Assembly (NCBI GenBank): GCA_963665045.2
Contig: CAXXJQ010000009.1
Coordinates: 730,978 to 794,977, forward strand
Length of the DNA: 64,000 bases
Direction of reading: 5' to 3'
Source of the DNA: JAFGRU01 sp016934985
Lineage (GTDB): Bacteria; Desulfobacterota; Desulfuromonadia; Desulfuromonadales; JAAYDE01
In this document: positions 9,069-18,127 of the stretch, in pieces
Layout: every line of letters begins with the position of its first letter
How positions within the stretch are numbered: position 1 is the first letter of the stretch
Notes under the pieces: generated by a model
What the model was told of the DNA's origin: nothing
Databases searched by the model: none
The model's input: the letters and a program-made list of their open reading frames with translations, nothing else
Made by a program: the position numbers and the translations under genes

Positions 9069-11891
9069 ATGCCGGAAAAAATCAGTATTCGAGGGGCCAG
9101 GGAACACAACCTGAAAGGGATTGATCTTGACATCCCCCGCAACCGCCTGACGGTTATAACAGGTGTGTCCGGATCAGGGAAAAGCACCCTCGCCTTTGAC
9201 ACGATCTATGCGGAAGGGCAGCGTCGTTACGTCGAAAGCCTCTCCGCATACGCCCGCCAGTTTCTGGAACTGATGGAGAAGCCCGATGTGGAAAGCATCG
9301 AGGGCCTCTCTCCGGCCATCTCCATCGAACAGAAAACCACCTCACGCAACCCCCGCTCCACGGTCGGAACCGTCACTGAAATCTACGATTACCTGCGTCT
9401 TCTCTACGCCCGCGTCGGCCGCGCCCACTGCTACGTCTGCGGCAAGGAAATCTCTTCCCAGACCGTTGAGCAGATTGTCGATCGCGTTCTCAATCTACCC
9501 GAAAAAAGCCGCCTTCTGCTACTTGCCCCTTTAGTCAGGGGCCGCAAAGGTGAATACCGTCGCGAGCTTAAAAAACTCCAGGCCGACGGTTTCGTCCGCG
9601 TTCTCATTGACGGCGAGATGCGGGAACTGACTGATGAGATAGAGCTCGACAAAAATAAAAAGCACACCATTGAGGTGGTTGTCGACCGCCTCATCGTCAA
9701 AAAGGGCATGGCTTCGCGCCTGGCCGACTCTCTGGAGACCGCTCTGAAGCTTGCCGACGGCATCGTCAAGGTGCAAATTGATCAGGGTGAAACCCTCATT
9801 TTTTCGGAAAAACATGCCTGCCCCGACTGCGGCGTCTCCTTCCCGGAGGTCAGCCCACGCATGTTTTCCTTCAATAACCCCTTCGGCGCCTGTGAGGACT
9901 GCGCCGGTCTCGGCATCCGCAGGTTCTTCGATCCGGACAGCATCGTCCCGGATCCCGGACTGCCATTGAACAAGGGCGCCATTGCCCCCTGGAGCAGCCG
10001 TACCGGTTTCTATTACCAGCAGATGCTCGAAGCCCTGGCCGCCCATTACGGCTTCGACCTTGCCCCCCCATTCGGCGAACTCCCCGAAAACTTCAGGCAA
10101 ATCGTTCTGTACGGCACCGGGAAGGAAAAAGTCCAGTTCCATTTCGACAACGGCAACCGCCAGCACGTCTTCAGCAAACCTTTCGAGGGAGTCATCCCCA
10201 ATCTGGAGCGGCGCTACCGGGAAACCGATTCGGAAATAATCCGGGAAAACCTCGAAAGATACATGAATATCATGCCCTGCCCGACCTGCGATGGCGCGCG
10301 CCTGCGGCGCGAATCCCTGCACTTCACCGTCGGCGGCAAAAACATCCGTGAGCTGACCACCCTGAGTGTGGCCGAAGCCGAAGGTTTTTTTGAAACCCTG
10401 GAGCTGCCGCCCAAGGAACAGCAGATCGCCAGGCGCATTCTCAAGGAAATCCGCGAGCGCCTCTCGTTTTTGACCCGGGTCGGCCTTGATTACCTGAGTC
10501 TCGACCGCTCCTCCGGAACCCTGTCCGGCGGCGAAGGGCAGCGCATCCGTCTCGCCACCCAGATCGGCTCCTCCCTGGTCGGCGTCATCTATATCCTGGA
10601 CGAACCTTCCATCGGTCTACACCAGCGGGACAACCAACGACTTCTCGAAACGCTCCAGAAATTACGGGATCTAGGCAACTCGGTGCTGGTTGTCGAGCAT
10701 GATGAAGATACCATTCTTGCCGCCGATCACGTAATCGACATGGGGCCCGGGGCTGGAATTCATGGCGGGGAAATTGTCGCCCAAGGCACCCCCGAGGAGA
10801 TTTGCCGCAACCCTCACTCTCTGACCGGCAAATTCCTTTCCGGAGAACTCTCCATCAAGGTGCCGGAACAGCGCCGTGACAGCAACCGTCAGATGTCCAT
10901 TTTGGGCGCCACGGAAAACAACCTCAAAGATATCGATGTCCATATTCCCCTCGGAATTATGACCTGCGTGACCGGCGTTTCAGGGTCCGGTAAATCGACC
11001 CTCATTATTGACACCCTCTACAACGCCCTGTCCCGCCATTTTTACCGGAGCAAGGAAAAACCGGGCAAACACCGCGAGCTCACGGGGGTGGAATTCCTCG
11101 ACAAGGTGATCAACATCGACCAGTCGCCCATCGGCCGCACGCCCCGCTCAAATCCCGCCACCTACACCGGTGTCTTCACTGATATCCGGGAACTCTTTTC
11201 GCAATTGGCGGAATCGAAAATCAGGGGCTACAAACCGGGACGATTTTCGTTTAATGTTAAAGGAGGGCGTTGCGAAGCCTGTCAGGGGGACGGCATCATC
11301 CGCATCGAGATGCACTTTCTGCCCGATGTCTACGTTCCCTGCGAGGTCTGCAAGGGAAAACGCTACAACCGCGAAACCATGGAGGTCGCCTACAAGGGGA
11401 AAAACATTGCCGAAGTGCTCGACATGACGGTCAGCCAGGCCCTCGATTTCCTCGGCAACATTCCGAAAATCAGGCACAAACTGGAAACCATGCGCGACGT
11501 CGGCCTCGAATACATCAAGCTCGGGCAAAGCGCCACCACCCTTTCAGGAGGGGAGGCCCAGCGCATCAAGCTGTCCAAGGAGCTCGGCAAAAGAGCCACC
11601 GGCAGAACCCTTTACATCCTTGATGAGCCGACAACCGGCCTCCATTTCGCCGACATCGAGAAACTTCTCCGCGTTCTCCAACGGCTGGTCGACCAGGGCA
11701 ATACGGTGGTGATTATCGAGCACAACCTTGATGTTATCAAAACCGCCGACTATATCATCGATCTCGGCCCCGAAGGAGGCAACCGCGGGGGCGAGGTTAT
11801 CGCCTGCGGCACCCCCGAAGCCGTAGCAGCCTGTGAACGGTCTCATACCGGGAAGTTCCTGAAACCCTGTCTCGGGGAGAAAAACAGGTAG
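9069..11891 (+). CDS. uvrA: Excinuclease ABC subunit A
   Basis: A 940-aa full-length UvrA, the damage-recognition ATPase of nucleotide excision repair. It has two ABC ATPase halves: Walker A GVSGSGKS at residues 32-39 and again in the second half (about 640), each with LSGGE signatures. The two zinc modules are visible as CYVCGKEI/CPDCGVSF and CEACQGDG/CEVCKGKRYN. The conserved insert INIDQSPIGRTPRSNPATYTG is present. The ATG directly follows surA. It partners functionally with the Mfd encoded upstream. A nested palindrome lies 3 bp after the stop. Confidence 0.97.
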   Translation: MPEKISIRGAREHNLKGIDLDIPRNRLTVITGVSGSGKSTLAFDTIYAEGQRRYVESLSAYARQFLELMEKPDVESIEGLSPAISIEQKTTSRNPRSTVGTVTEIYDYLRLLYARVGRAHCYVCGKEISSQTVEQIVDRVLNLPEKSRLLLLAPLVRGRKGEYRRELKKLQADGFVRVLIDGEMRELTDEIELDKNKKHTIEVVVDRLIVKKGMASRLADSLETALKLADGIVKVQIDQGETLIFSEKHACPDCGVSFPEVSPRMFSFNNPFGACEDCAGLGIRRFFDPDSIVPDPGLPLNKGAIAPWSSRTGFYYQQMLEALAAHYGFDLAPPFGELPENFRQIVLYGTGKEKVQFHFDNGNRQHVFSKPFEGVIPNLERRYRETDSEIIRENLERYMNIMPCPTCDGARLRRESLHFTVGGKNIRELTTLSVAEAEGFFETLELPPKEQQIARRILKEIRERLSFLTRVGLDYLSLDRSSGTLSGGEGQRIRLATQIGSSLVGVIYILDEPSIGLHQRDNQRLLETLQKLRDLGNSVLVVEHDEDTILAADHVIDMGPGAGIHGGEIVAQGTPEEICRNPHSLTGKFLSGELSIKVPEQRRDSNRQMSILGATENNLKDIDVHIPLGIMTCVTGVSGSGKSTLIIDTLYNALSRHFYRSKEKPGKHRELTGVEFLDKVINIDQSPIGRTPRSNPATYTGVFTDIRELFSQLAESKIRGYKPGRFSFNVKGGRCEACQGDGIIRIEMHFLPDVYVPCEVCKGKRYNRETMEVAYKGKNIAEVLDMTVSQALDFLGNIPKIRHKLETMRDVGLEYIKLGQSATTLSGGEAQRIKLSKELGKRATGRTLYILDEPTTGLHFADIEKLLRVLQRLVDQGNTVVIIEHNLDVIKTADYIIDLGPEGGNRGGEVIACGTPEAVAACERSHTGKFLKPCLGEKNR

Positions 11892-11894
11892 ATA

Positions 11895-11945
11895 GGCCGA
11901 AGACCGAAGAGAGAGGTATTAGGGTTTACCTAATAGTCTTCGGCC
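11895..11945. repeat. Nested palindrome after uvrA
   Basis: The outer arms GGCCGAAGAC (11895-11904) and GTCTTCGGCC (11936-11945) enclose an inner stem TATTAGG (11917-11923) / CCTAATA (11929-11935). There is no T-run, so it is either an unusual transcript end or an intergenic repeat. Confidence 0.55.
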
Positions 11946-12016
11946 TTCAGTCTAAACCCCTAACCCAACAGCCGCCGGACTAAACAACCTGACTTTATAA
12001 AAACGACAGGTGACAG

Positions 12017-12035
12017 GTAGCCCGTTAAAGCAGTT
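12017..12035 (+). repeat. Dispersed 19-bp intergenic repeat, copy A
   Basis: GTAGCCCGTTAAAGCAGTT is found exactly in reverse complement at 23998-24016. The flanking bases (GGTGA) are also partly shared. Both copies are intergenic. Confidence 0.6.
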
Positions 12036-12049
12036 CATAGAGTTTTACC

Positions 12050-12622
12050 ATGAGTCTCTGCCACAAACGGTTATTCAGGCCGCCATTACAAAACCAGCAG
12101 GGGGCCGCCCTCCTCATTGTTTTGATCCTGGTCGTGATCATGGGTCTTGGTGCGGGCATTGCCGGCACCACCTGGGACACCATTACCCAGCGCGCCCGGG
12201 AGCAGGAACTCCTTTTCCGCGGAGAGGAATACCGCAAGGCCATTGAAAGCTACTTCGTCGGCAACAATGTCGGGCAGAAAGGAAGCCTTCCCGGCGAGCT
12301 TAAAGACCTACTCAAGGACCCCCGCGCCCTGCACACAGTTCGCCATCTGCGCAAGCTTTACCCCGACCCCATGACCGGCAAAGAATGGTTCGTCATCCGC
12401 AACAATGCCAAAAGGATTATCGGCGTCCGCAGCACCAGCACCAGAGCCCCTTTCAAAAAAGAGGGTTTTGACAAAGGCTATGAGGATTTTGCCAATGCCG
12501 AAACCTACCAGAACTGGGAATTTGTCTACAACCCTGAGAGCGAAACGAAAGCCTCAGAAGAAACGTCTCCCTCACCGTTCTCCCCCTCACCGTTTGTTGC
12601 GACACCCTTTAGCGAAAGCTGA
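12050..12622 (+). CDS. Type II secretion/type IV pilin-like pseudopilin
   Basis: A 190-aa protein. After a short basic leader (MSLCHKRLFRPPLQNQQG) comes a hydrophobic helix (AALLIVLILVVIMGLGAGIAG, residues 19-39). This resembles the prepilin N-terminus, where peptidase cleaves after the Gly, although the canonical Glu5 of the mature protein is not seen. The globular part contains EYRKAIESYF, LKDLLKDPR and LRKLYPDPMTGKEW, a signature of PulG-like proteins of this lineage. The C-terminus is Ser/Pro-rich (SPSPFSPSPF). No other secretion genes are adjacent. The ribosome site is poor, and the start is chosen because it gives the basic leader. Confidence 0.7.
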   Translation: MSLCHKRLFRPPLQNQQGAALLIVLILVVIMGLGAGIAGTTWDTITQRAREQELLFRGEEYRKAIESYFVGNNVGQKGSLPGELKDLLKDPRALHTVRHLRKLYPDPMTGKEWFVIRNNAKRIIGVRSTSTRAPFKKEGFDKGYEDFANAETYQNWEFVYNPESETKASEETSPSPFSPSPFVATPFSES

Positions 12623-12674
12623 CAGGAAAGTCGATTTTCATACGGCGCATCTTTTTTCCCGCGGGAAATATGGG

Positions 12675-12703
12675 TTGACAATCCCAGGGGCCAGCCCTAG
12701 TAT
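12675..12703 (+). promoter_or_regulatory. Promoter for mgtE
   Basis: TTGACA (12675-12680), a 17-bp spacer and TAGTAT (12698-12703), about 60 bp upstream of the mgtE ATG. Confidence 0.7.
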
Positions 12704-12763
12704 TATTTGTTTAAATATCCCTTTTTTCTGATTATTTCCCGTGACTCGGGGAGGAGAAACTCC

Positions 12764-14119
12764 ATGGATCAGAAGCTCCAGATTCTTCTCGACACAGTCA
12801 AAAAACTGATCCGGCGCGGTGCCTTTCCCAACCTGACCAAGGTAATCGATAAAACCCATCCGGCAGATATTGCCTGTCTTTTCCGCTACCTGGAAATGAA
12901 AGAACAAAGAGTTCTTTTCAACCTCATCGAAAACTCCGAAACTGCGGCTTATGTTCTTTCTGAGATCGATCACAGCACAGGCGCCCGGCTCCTCGAAGAA
13001 ATCGATAAGGAAGCCATAACCGAAGTTCTCCAGGAAATGCCCTACGACGACGCCGTCGACATCATCCGCAACATGCCGGAAGAACTGGCCGAAGAAATCC
13101 TCAGCATCATGCAGGATGAGCATTCCGAAGAGATCGAGCAGCTTCTCGCTTATGAAGAGGATACGGCCGGCGGCATCATGTCGACGGAAATCTTTTCCCT
13201 GCGGGAAAACATGACCGTCAAGGAGGCAATTGAGGAACTCCAAAAAGCCGAGCATGTGGAGATGGTTTTTTATCTCTACGTCACCAATGAACACAACCAC
13301 CTGGTCGGCGTCCTCTCCCTGCGGCAGCTTCTCATTGTCCCGCCGAGCAACCAGCTTAAAGACATCATGACCTCGGATGTGATCAGTGTCCGCACCGACA
13401 TGGACCAGGAGGAAGTCGCCCATCTGGTCGCCAAATACAACATCCTCGCCGTTCCAGTCGTCGATGAAGCCAACAAACTCATGGGGATCATCACCGTGGA
13501 TGACGTCATTGACGTCATGCGCCAGGAAGCAACGGAAGACATCTACAAAATGGCCGGCGCCAGCGAAGAAGAAGCTTTTCACACCTACAAGGCATTCAAA
13601 ACCGCACGGCTCCGCCTTCCCTGGCTGATCACCAACCTGTTCGGGGGGGTAGTCACCGGTTACCTCATGTGGCTATTCAAGATCACCCTTAAAGAGGTCA
13701 TCGCCCTCATCACCTTTATCCCGGTCATTACCGGCATGGGCGGAAATGTCGGCAGCCAGTCGGCAACCATCGTGGTGCGCGGCTTTGCTACCGGCCGCAT
13801 CGACTTCAGCACCATTCGCAAAGTCCTTTTCAAAGAAATCCGGGTCGGCATGATCATGGGGATTGTCTGCGGCATGACCATCGGCGTCGTGGCTTTTGTC
13901 TGGCACCATAATATGTACCTGGGGCTGGTCGTGGGCCTGGCCATGACGACAGCCATGACCGTGGCCGCCACCATGGGGGTCCTGGCACCGGCTTTTTTCA
14001 AGAGAATCGGTGTCGACCCGGCCATCGCGTCCACACCTTTCGTACAGACCGCTAACGACATCACCGGCATTGTCATCTATTTTGCGACGGCAACCCTCTT
14101 CCTGACTTACCTGCACTGA
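12764..14119 (+). CDS. mgtE: MgtE-family magnesium transporter
   Basis: A 451-aa inner-membrane Mg2+ channel. Order: an MgtE N-domain of helical repeats (LRRGAFPNLTKVIDKTHPADIACLFRYL-like, residues 10-130), a CBS pair (about 135-260, with MSTEIFSLREN and IMTSDVISV), a linker helix, then five hydrophobic segments from about residue 285. The family senses cytosolic Mg2+ through the N and CBS domains to gate the pore. The ATG at 12764 is preceded by GGGGAGGAG and matches the family start; 19 additional upstream codons are open but lack family similarity. GGAG and CTCC flanking AAA could pair over the ribosome site. Confidence 0.93.
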   Translation: MDQKLQILLDTVKKLIRRGAFPNLTKVIDKTHPADIACLFRYLEMKEQRVLFNLIENSETAAYVLSEIDHSTGARLLEEIDKEAITEVLQEMPYDDAVDIIRNMPEELAEEILSIMQDEHSEEIEQLLAYEEDTAGGIMSTEIFSLRENMTVKEAIEELQKAEHVEMVFYLYVTNEHNHLVGVLSLRQLLIVPPSNQLKDIMTSDVISVRTDMDQEEVAHLVAKYNILAVPVVDEANKLMGIITVDDVIDVMRQEATEDIYKMAGASEEEAFHTYKAFKTARLRLPWLITNLFGGVVTGYLMWLFKITLKEVIALITFIPVITGMGGNVGSQSATIVVRGFATGRIDFSTIRKVLFKEIRVGMIMGIVCGMTIGVVAFVWHHNMYLGLVVGLAMTTAMTVAATMGVLAPAFFKRIGVDPAIASTPFVQTANDITGIVIYFATATLFLTYLH

Positions 14120-14151
14120 GTCCCGGGACGCCCCTTTCCGGGGAACTTGAA

Positions 14152-14913
14152 ATGAGAATCCTGAACAACCCCGCCATCATAATCCGTCATCTCAATTATG
14201 GCGAAGCGGACCGTATCGTCACCTTTTTTACCCGCGACCACGGACTTCTTAAAGGCTTCGCCCGCGGCGCCCGCAAAAGCCGGAAACGTTTCGGCGCAGC
14301 CCTGGAGCCTTTTTCCGAAGCGCGCCTCTACTGGACCGAGCCCACCGGCGATGGCCTGGCTGCCCTGAAAGAAGCTGAACTGACCGATCTCCACCTCGGT
14401 CTGCGACAGGATCTTGACATCATCAGTCTGGCCTCTTATGCCTGTGAACTTGTCGAGGGGCTAATAGGGGAGGGTCATCCTCACCCGGAGGCCTTTGACC
14501 TGTTAAAAGCTCTCCTCGACCATTTAAATCACAATGAGCCCACCTGGGAGGCCCGCCTGTTGTTTGAAATTCGCCTCATCACCCTGGCAGGTTACGCGCC
14601 CCATTTCCTCCACTGTTCCAAGTGCGGAATAACTTTCAGTGACAGAGAAATTTTTTTTGAAGCCGAACTCGGCGGCAGCCTCTGCCCCCAATGCCTTCCG
14701 GGCCGCAAGGTTCTCTCAGTCAGTCTCTTGACTTTAGGTTCTCTGGCCCGTTCCCTTCAGACACCTCTGACTCTATTCGAAGGTTTCCGCTTCAGTTCAC
14801 AAACCACCCGGGAAGCCCACGCTATTCTTGAACAAATTCTCTCCCTGCACCTCTTGCACCCTCTTAAGTCCCTCTCCCTGCTCGATCGCAGCATGCCTCT
14901 GCCAAGCGCCTGA
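14152..14913 (+). CDS. recO: DNA repair protein RecO
   Basis: A 253-aa RecO, which loads RecA with RecR at gaps. The OB-fold N-terminus reads AIIIRHLNYGEADRIVTFFTRDHG...FARGARKSRKRFGAALEPF, a typical RecO signature. A helical region and a zinc-finger-like CSKCGI...CPQC pair (about residues 160-182) complete the protein. It starts 32 bp after mgtE and is likely co-transcribed. Confidence 0.92.
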   Translation: MRILNNPAIIIRHLNYGEADRIVTFFTRDHGLLKGFARGARKSRKRFGAALEPFSEARLYWTEPTGDGLAALKEAELTDLHLGLRQDLDIISLASYACELVEGLIGEGHPHPEAFDLLKALLDHLNHNEPTWEARLLFEIRLITLAGYAPHFLHCSKCGITFSDREIFFEAELGGSLCPQCLPGRKVLSVSLLTLGSLARSLQTPLTLFEGFRFSSQTTREAHAILEQILSLHLLHPLKSLSLLDRSMPLPSA

Positions 14914-14951
14914 AACCTCTGTTAATAGTGGAAATCAATAGGTATTTTTCC

Positions 14952-14980
14952 TTGACATGAATCCATAAACACGATACTTA
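14952..14980 (+). promoter_or_regulatory. Promoter for glyQS
   Basis: TTGACA (14952-14957), a 17-bp spacer and TACTTA (14975-14980), leaving a leader of roughly 75 nt to the glyQ GTG. No T-box elements were recognised in it. Confidence 0.6.
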
Positions 14981-15060
14981 ATGTCACGGTATATTAAGAT
15001 TGGCGTTTTATTCTATTTCCTTTTTTTCCGGTTAAAAACCTCTCGACTTTCCGAGGCATC

Positions 15061-15945
15061 GTGACCTTTCAAGAGCTCATCCTGGCGCTTCAAAATTACT
15101 GGGCAAAACAGGGCTGCATCATCCAGCAGCCTTATGATGTGGAAAAAGGGGCCGGCACCTTCAACCCCGCAACCTTCTTACGGGTATTGGGCCCGGAACC
15201 TTGGAACGTGGCCTATGTCGAACCCTCGCGACGACCCACTGACGGCCGCTACGGCGAGAACCCCAACCGCCTCCAGCATTACTACCAGTTTCAAGTCATC
15301 ATGAAGCCCTCCCCCCTGGAAATCCAGGATCTCTATCTCGACTCTCTGAAAAGTTTCGGCGTCAACCCCTCCCATCATGATATCCGTTTTGTCGAGGACG
15401 ACTGGGAATCCCCTACCCTTGGGGCTTGGGGCCTTGGCTGGGAAGTCTGGCTGGATGGCATGGAGATAACCCAGTTCACTTATTTCCAACAGGCCGGCGG
15501 CATCGATCTTAAACCAGTCTCCGTGGAAATCACCTACGGCTGCGAACGTATCGCCATGTATCTGCAGGGGGTCGATAACGTTTATGATCTCGAATGGATC
15601 AAAGGCATAAAATACGGGGATGTCCACCATCAGACCGAAGTCGAGTTTTCCAAATATAATTTTGAAGTAGCCGATACCGGTATGCTTTTTAAAAGTTTTG
15701 AAATGTACGAAAAGGAATGCCAACGCCTGGCGGAACATGAGCTTGTTTTTCCGGCTTATGATTTCGTGTTGAAATGCTCGCATGCTTTTAATCTTCTCGA
15801 TGCGCGGGGCGCCATTTCTGTTACTGAACGGGCCAATTACATCGGCCGTGTCCGCAATCTGGCCCGTCTGTGCGCAGAAGGTTACGCGGCACAGAGAGAA
15901 AAAATGGGCTACCCATTATTGAATGAAATCAAGGAGGAGCTTTGA
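15061..15945 (+). CDS. glyQ: Glycyl-tRNA synthetase alpha subunit
   Basis: A 294-aa class II catalytic subunit of the alpha2beta2 glycyl-tRNA synthetase. It has the invariant run IIQQPYDVEKGAGT and GPEPWNVAYVEPSRRPTDGR, plus GENPNRLQHYYQFQV. Start codon GTG at 15061; the family begins MTFQELI, so the assignment is firm despite a weak ribosome site. glyS follows after 45 bp. Confidence 0.96.
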   Translation: MTFQELILALQNYWAKQGCIIQQPYDVEKGAGTFNPATFLRVLGPEPWNVAYVEPSRRPTDGRYGENPNRLQHYYQFQVIMKPSPLEIQDLYLDSLKSFGVNPSHHDIRFVEDDWESPTLGAWGLGWEVWLDGMEITQFTYFQQAGGIDLKPVSVEITYGCERIAMYLQGVDNVYDLEWIKGIKYGDVHHQTEVEFSKYNFEVADTGMLFKSFEMYEKECQRLAEHELVFPAYDFVLKCSHAFNLLDARGAISVTERANYIGRVRNLARLCAEGYAAQREKMGYPLLNEIKEEL

Positions 15946-15990
15946 ATCGGCAAACCTTCCTGAATTTCCAGCGAAAATGAATTGAATCGC

Positions 15991-18057
15991 ATGTCCGCTG
16001 AATTATTTTTTGAAATCGGCACTGAAGAAATCCCCGCCGGATTCCTGACCGTTGCCAGGAAAGACCTGGAAAAACTTTTCCGCAAAGAACTGGAAGCTGC
16101 CCACATAGCCTTCGGCTCCATCCACACCTTCGCCACCCCGAGACGCCTCGCCATTGCCATTGAAAACGTGGCTATCGAGCAGGAAAAACAGGAACTAAAC
16201 GTTTCCGGCCCGCCGGCGAAAATCGCCTTTGATGCTGACGGCAATCCGACCAAAGCCGCCATCGGCTTTGCCAAAACCAACGGCGTCGAGATCTCCGACC
16301 TGCAACAGAAAGAGACCCCAAAAGGCATATACCTTTTCATCCACAAGGTGATTGAGGGCCAGCCCGTTGCCAATATTCTTCCGGAGATGCTGCCGCGCAT
16401 TCTGAATACCCTCCCTTTCAAAAAATCGATGCGCTGGAAGGACCTTGATATCCGCTTTGCCCGCCCGGTACACTGGCTCGTCGCTCTTTTCAACGGCCAG
16501 GTCATCCCTTTCAGTTTCGGCAACCTGGAAAGCGGCAACCTGTCGCGGGGCCACCGCTTTATGGCTCCCGAGGTTTTCCCTGTCACGGACGTAAAAAACT
16601 ATATTGAAGAAGCGGAAAAGCACTTTGTCATTCCCGACCCGGAAAAACGCAAAGAGATCATTGCCGGTGAAATAAGGCAAATTGCCGAACAGCTCGGCGG
16701 TTCTCTCAATGTCGACGAGGAGCTTCTCGACGAAGTGGCCCATCTGGTCGAATTCCCGAGCGCGGTGTGCGGCTCTTTTGAGGAAAAATACCTGGAACTG
16801 CCCGTCGAGCTGCTGATCACCACCATGAAGGAGCACCAGCGTTACTTCACCGTCAGCGGAACCGACGGCCGCCTTTTGCCCCATTTCATCACTGTAGCCA
16901 ACACACGGGCGGAAGACCCGGATGTGGTACGTCGCGGCAATGAAAGGGTCATCAGGGCGCGTTTGGCAGACGCCATGTTCTTCTGGAAAGAAGATCAGAA
17001 AAGCCGCCTTGAGAAACGCCTGGATGCTCTCAAAAACGTGGTCTTCCAGGCCAAGCTTGGAACCAGCTTTGAAAAGGTCATGCGCTTCCGCGACCTGGCC
17101 CTCGGACTTGCCCGGCAGTTCGCGCCGCAAAGCGTTGAGTTTGTCGACCGCGCCGCGCTTCTGGCCAAATGCGACCTGGAAACCCAGATGGTCTACGAGT
17201 TCCCCGAGCTCCAGGGTATCATGGGGCGTGAGTACGCCCTGCTCCAGGGAGAACCCCCTGAGGTGGCCAAAGCCATTTATGAGCACTATTTGCCGGTCCA
17301 GGCCGGTGGCGATCTGCCCTCCGACGCTATCGGCAGCGTCCTCTCCATTGCTGACAAAATCGATACCATCTGCGGTTGCTTCGGCGTCGGCCTCATCCCC
17401 ACCGGCACCGCCGACCCTTTTGCCCTGCGCCGCAGTGCCATCGGCATTCTCAACATCGCTCTCGAAAACGGGCTTGCTCTCTCCCTGCAGTCACTGGTCG
17501 GACACAGCCTGACTCTTCTCAAAGAGAAGTTGACGCGTCCCCAGGAGGAGGTTGCCAACGATGTCATCGAATTTATCCGCCAGCGGTTTTTCCACCTTCT
17601 GACCTCTCAAGGATTTGCCCAGGATGTCGTCAATGCCGTACTGAGTGCCGCTTTTGATGAACCTTTGGATGCCTTCAAGCGGGTCGAGGCCCTGGCCGCC
17701 ATCCGGGAAAAAGAGGACTTCGAGCCTCTGGCCATTGCCTTCAAGCGGGTCATGAATATTATCAAAGGCGGAGTGCCGGACGAGGTCAATGCCGAACTCT
17801 TTACATCCGACGCAGAGGAACTGCTTAATGACGCCGTGGCAACAACCGCTACCAAAGTCCGTCCTTTGAAAGAAGCAGGCGACTATGGCGATGCCCTCGA
17901 AAATATTGCCGCAATGCGTGGGCCGGTCGACCGTTTTTTCGAGGACGTCCTGGTCATGGACGAAGATCCCCGGGTTCGTACCAACCGCCTGGCCCTTCTG
18001 ACATCGGTGGCCGGATTGTTCGAGGGAATCGCGGATTTTTCAAAGATAGCGGACTAG
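15991..18057 (+). CDS. glyS: Glycyl-tRNA synthetase beta subunit
   Basis: A 688-aa subunit that supplies tRNA binding and is needed for glycylation. The N-terminus MSAELFFEIGTEEIPAGF is the family hallmark. An HD-like region (CDLETQMVYEFPELQGIMG, about residues 390-410) and a C-terminal anticodon-binding domain (FFEDVLVMDEDPRVRTNRLALL) are present. I chose the ATG at 15991 rather than the in-frame TTG at 15982. It ends 70 bp before ppdK. Confidence 0.96.
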   Translation: MSAELFFEIGTEEIPAGFLTVARKDLEKLFRKELEAAHIAFGSIHTFATPRRLAIAIENVAIEQEKQELNVSGPPAKIAFDADGNPTKAAIGFAKTNGVEISDLQQKETPKGIYLFIHKVIEGQPVANILPEMLPRILNTLPFKKSMRWKDLDIRFARPVHWLVALFNGQVIPFSFGNLESGNLSRGHRFMAPEVFPVTDVKNYIEEAEKHFVIPDPEKRKEIIAGEIRQIAEQLGGSLNVDEELLDEVAHLVEFPSAVCGSFEEKYLELPVELLITTMKEHQRYFTVSGTDGRLLPHFITVANTRAEDPDVVRRGNERVIRARLADAMFFWKEDQKSRLEKRLDALKNVVFQAKLGTSFEKVMRFRDLALGLARQFAPQSVEFVDRAALLAKCDLETQMVYEFPELQGIMGREYALLQGEPPEVAKAIYEHYLPVQAGGDLPSDAIGSVLSIADKIDTICGCFGVGLIPTGTADPFALRRSAIGILNIALENGLALSLQSLVGHSLTLLKEKLTRPQEEVANDVIEFIRQRFFHLLTSQGFAQDVVNAVLSAAFDEPLDAFKRVEALAAIREKEDFEPLAIAFKRVMNIIKGGVPDEVNAELFTSDAEELLNDAVATTATKVRPLKEAGDYGDALENIAAMRGPVDRFFEDVLVMDEDPRVRTNRLALLTSVAGLFEGIADFSKIAD

Positions 18058-18127
18058 GATTAATTTTTACTTTGATGTGAGACGTCAGCCCTTTGTGAGG
18101 TTTTGATTTTTTTTAGAGGAGAGAATT

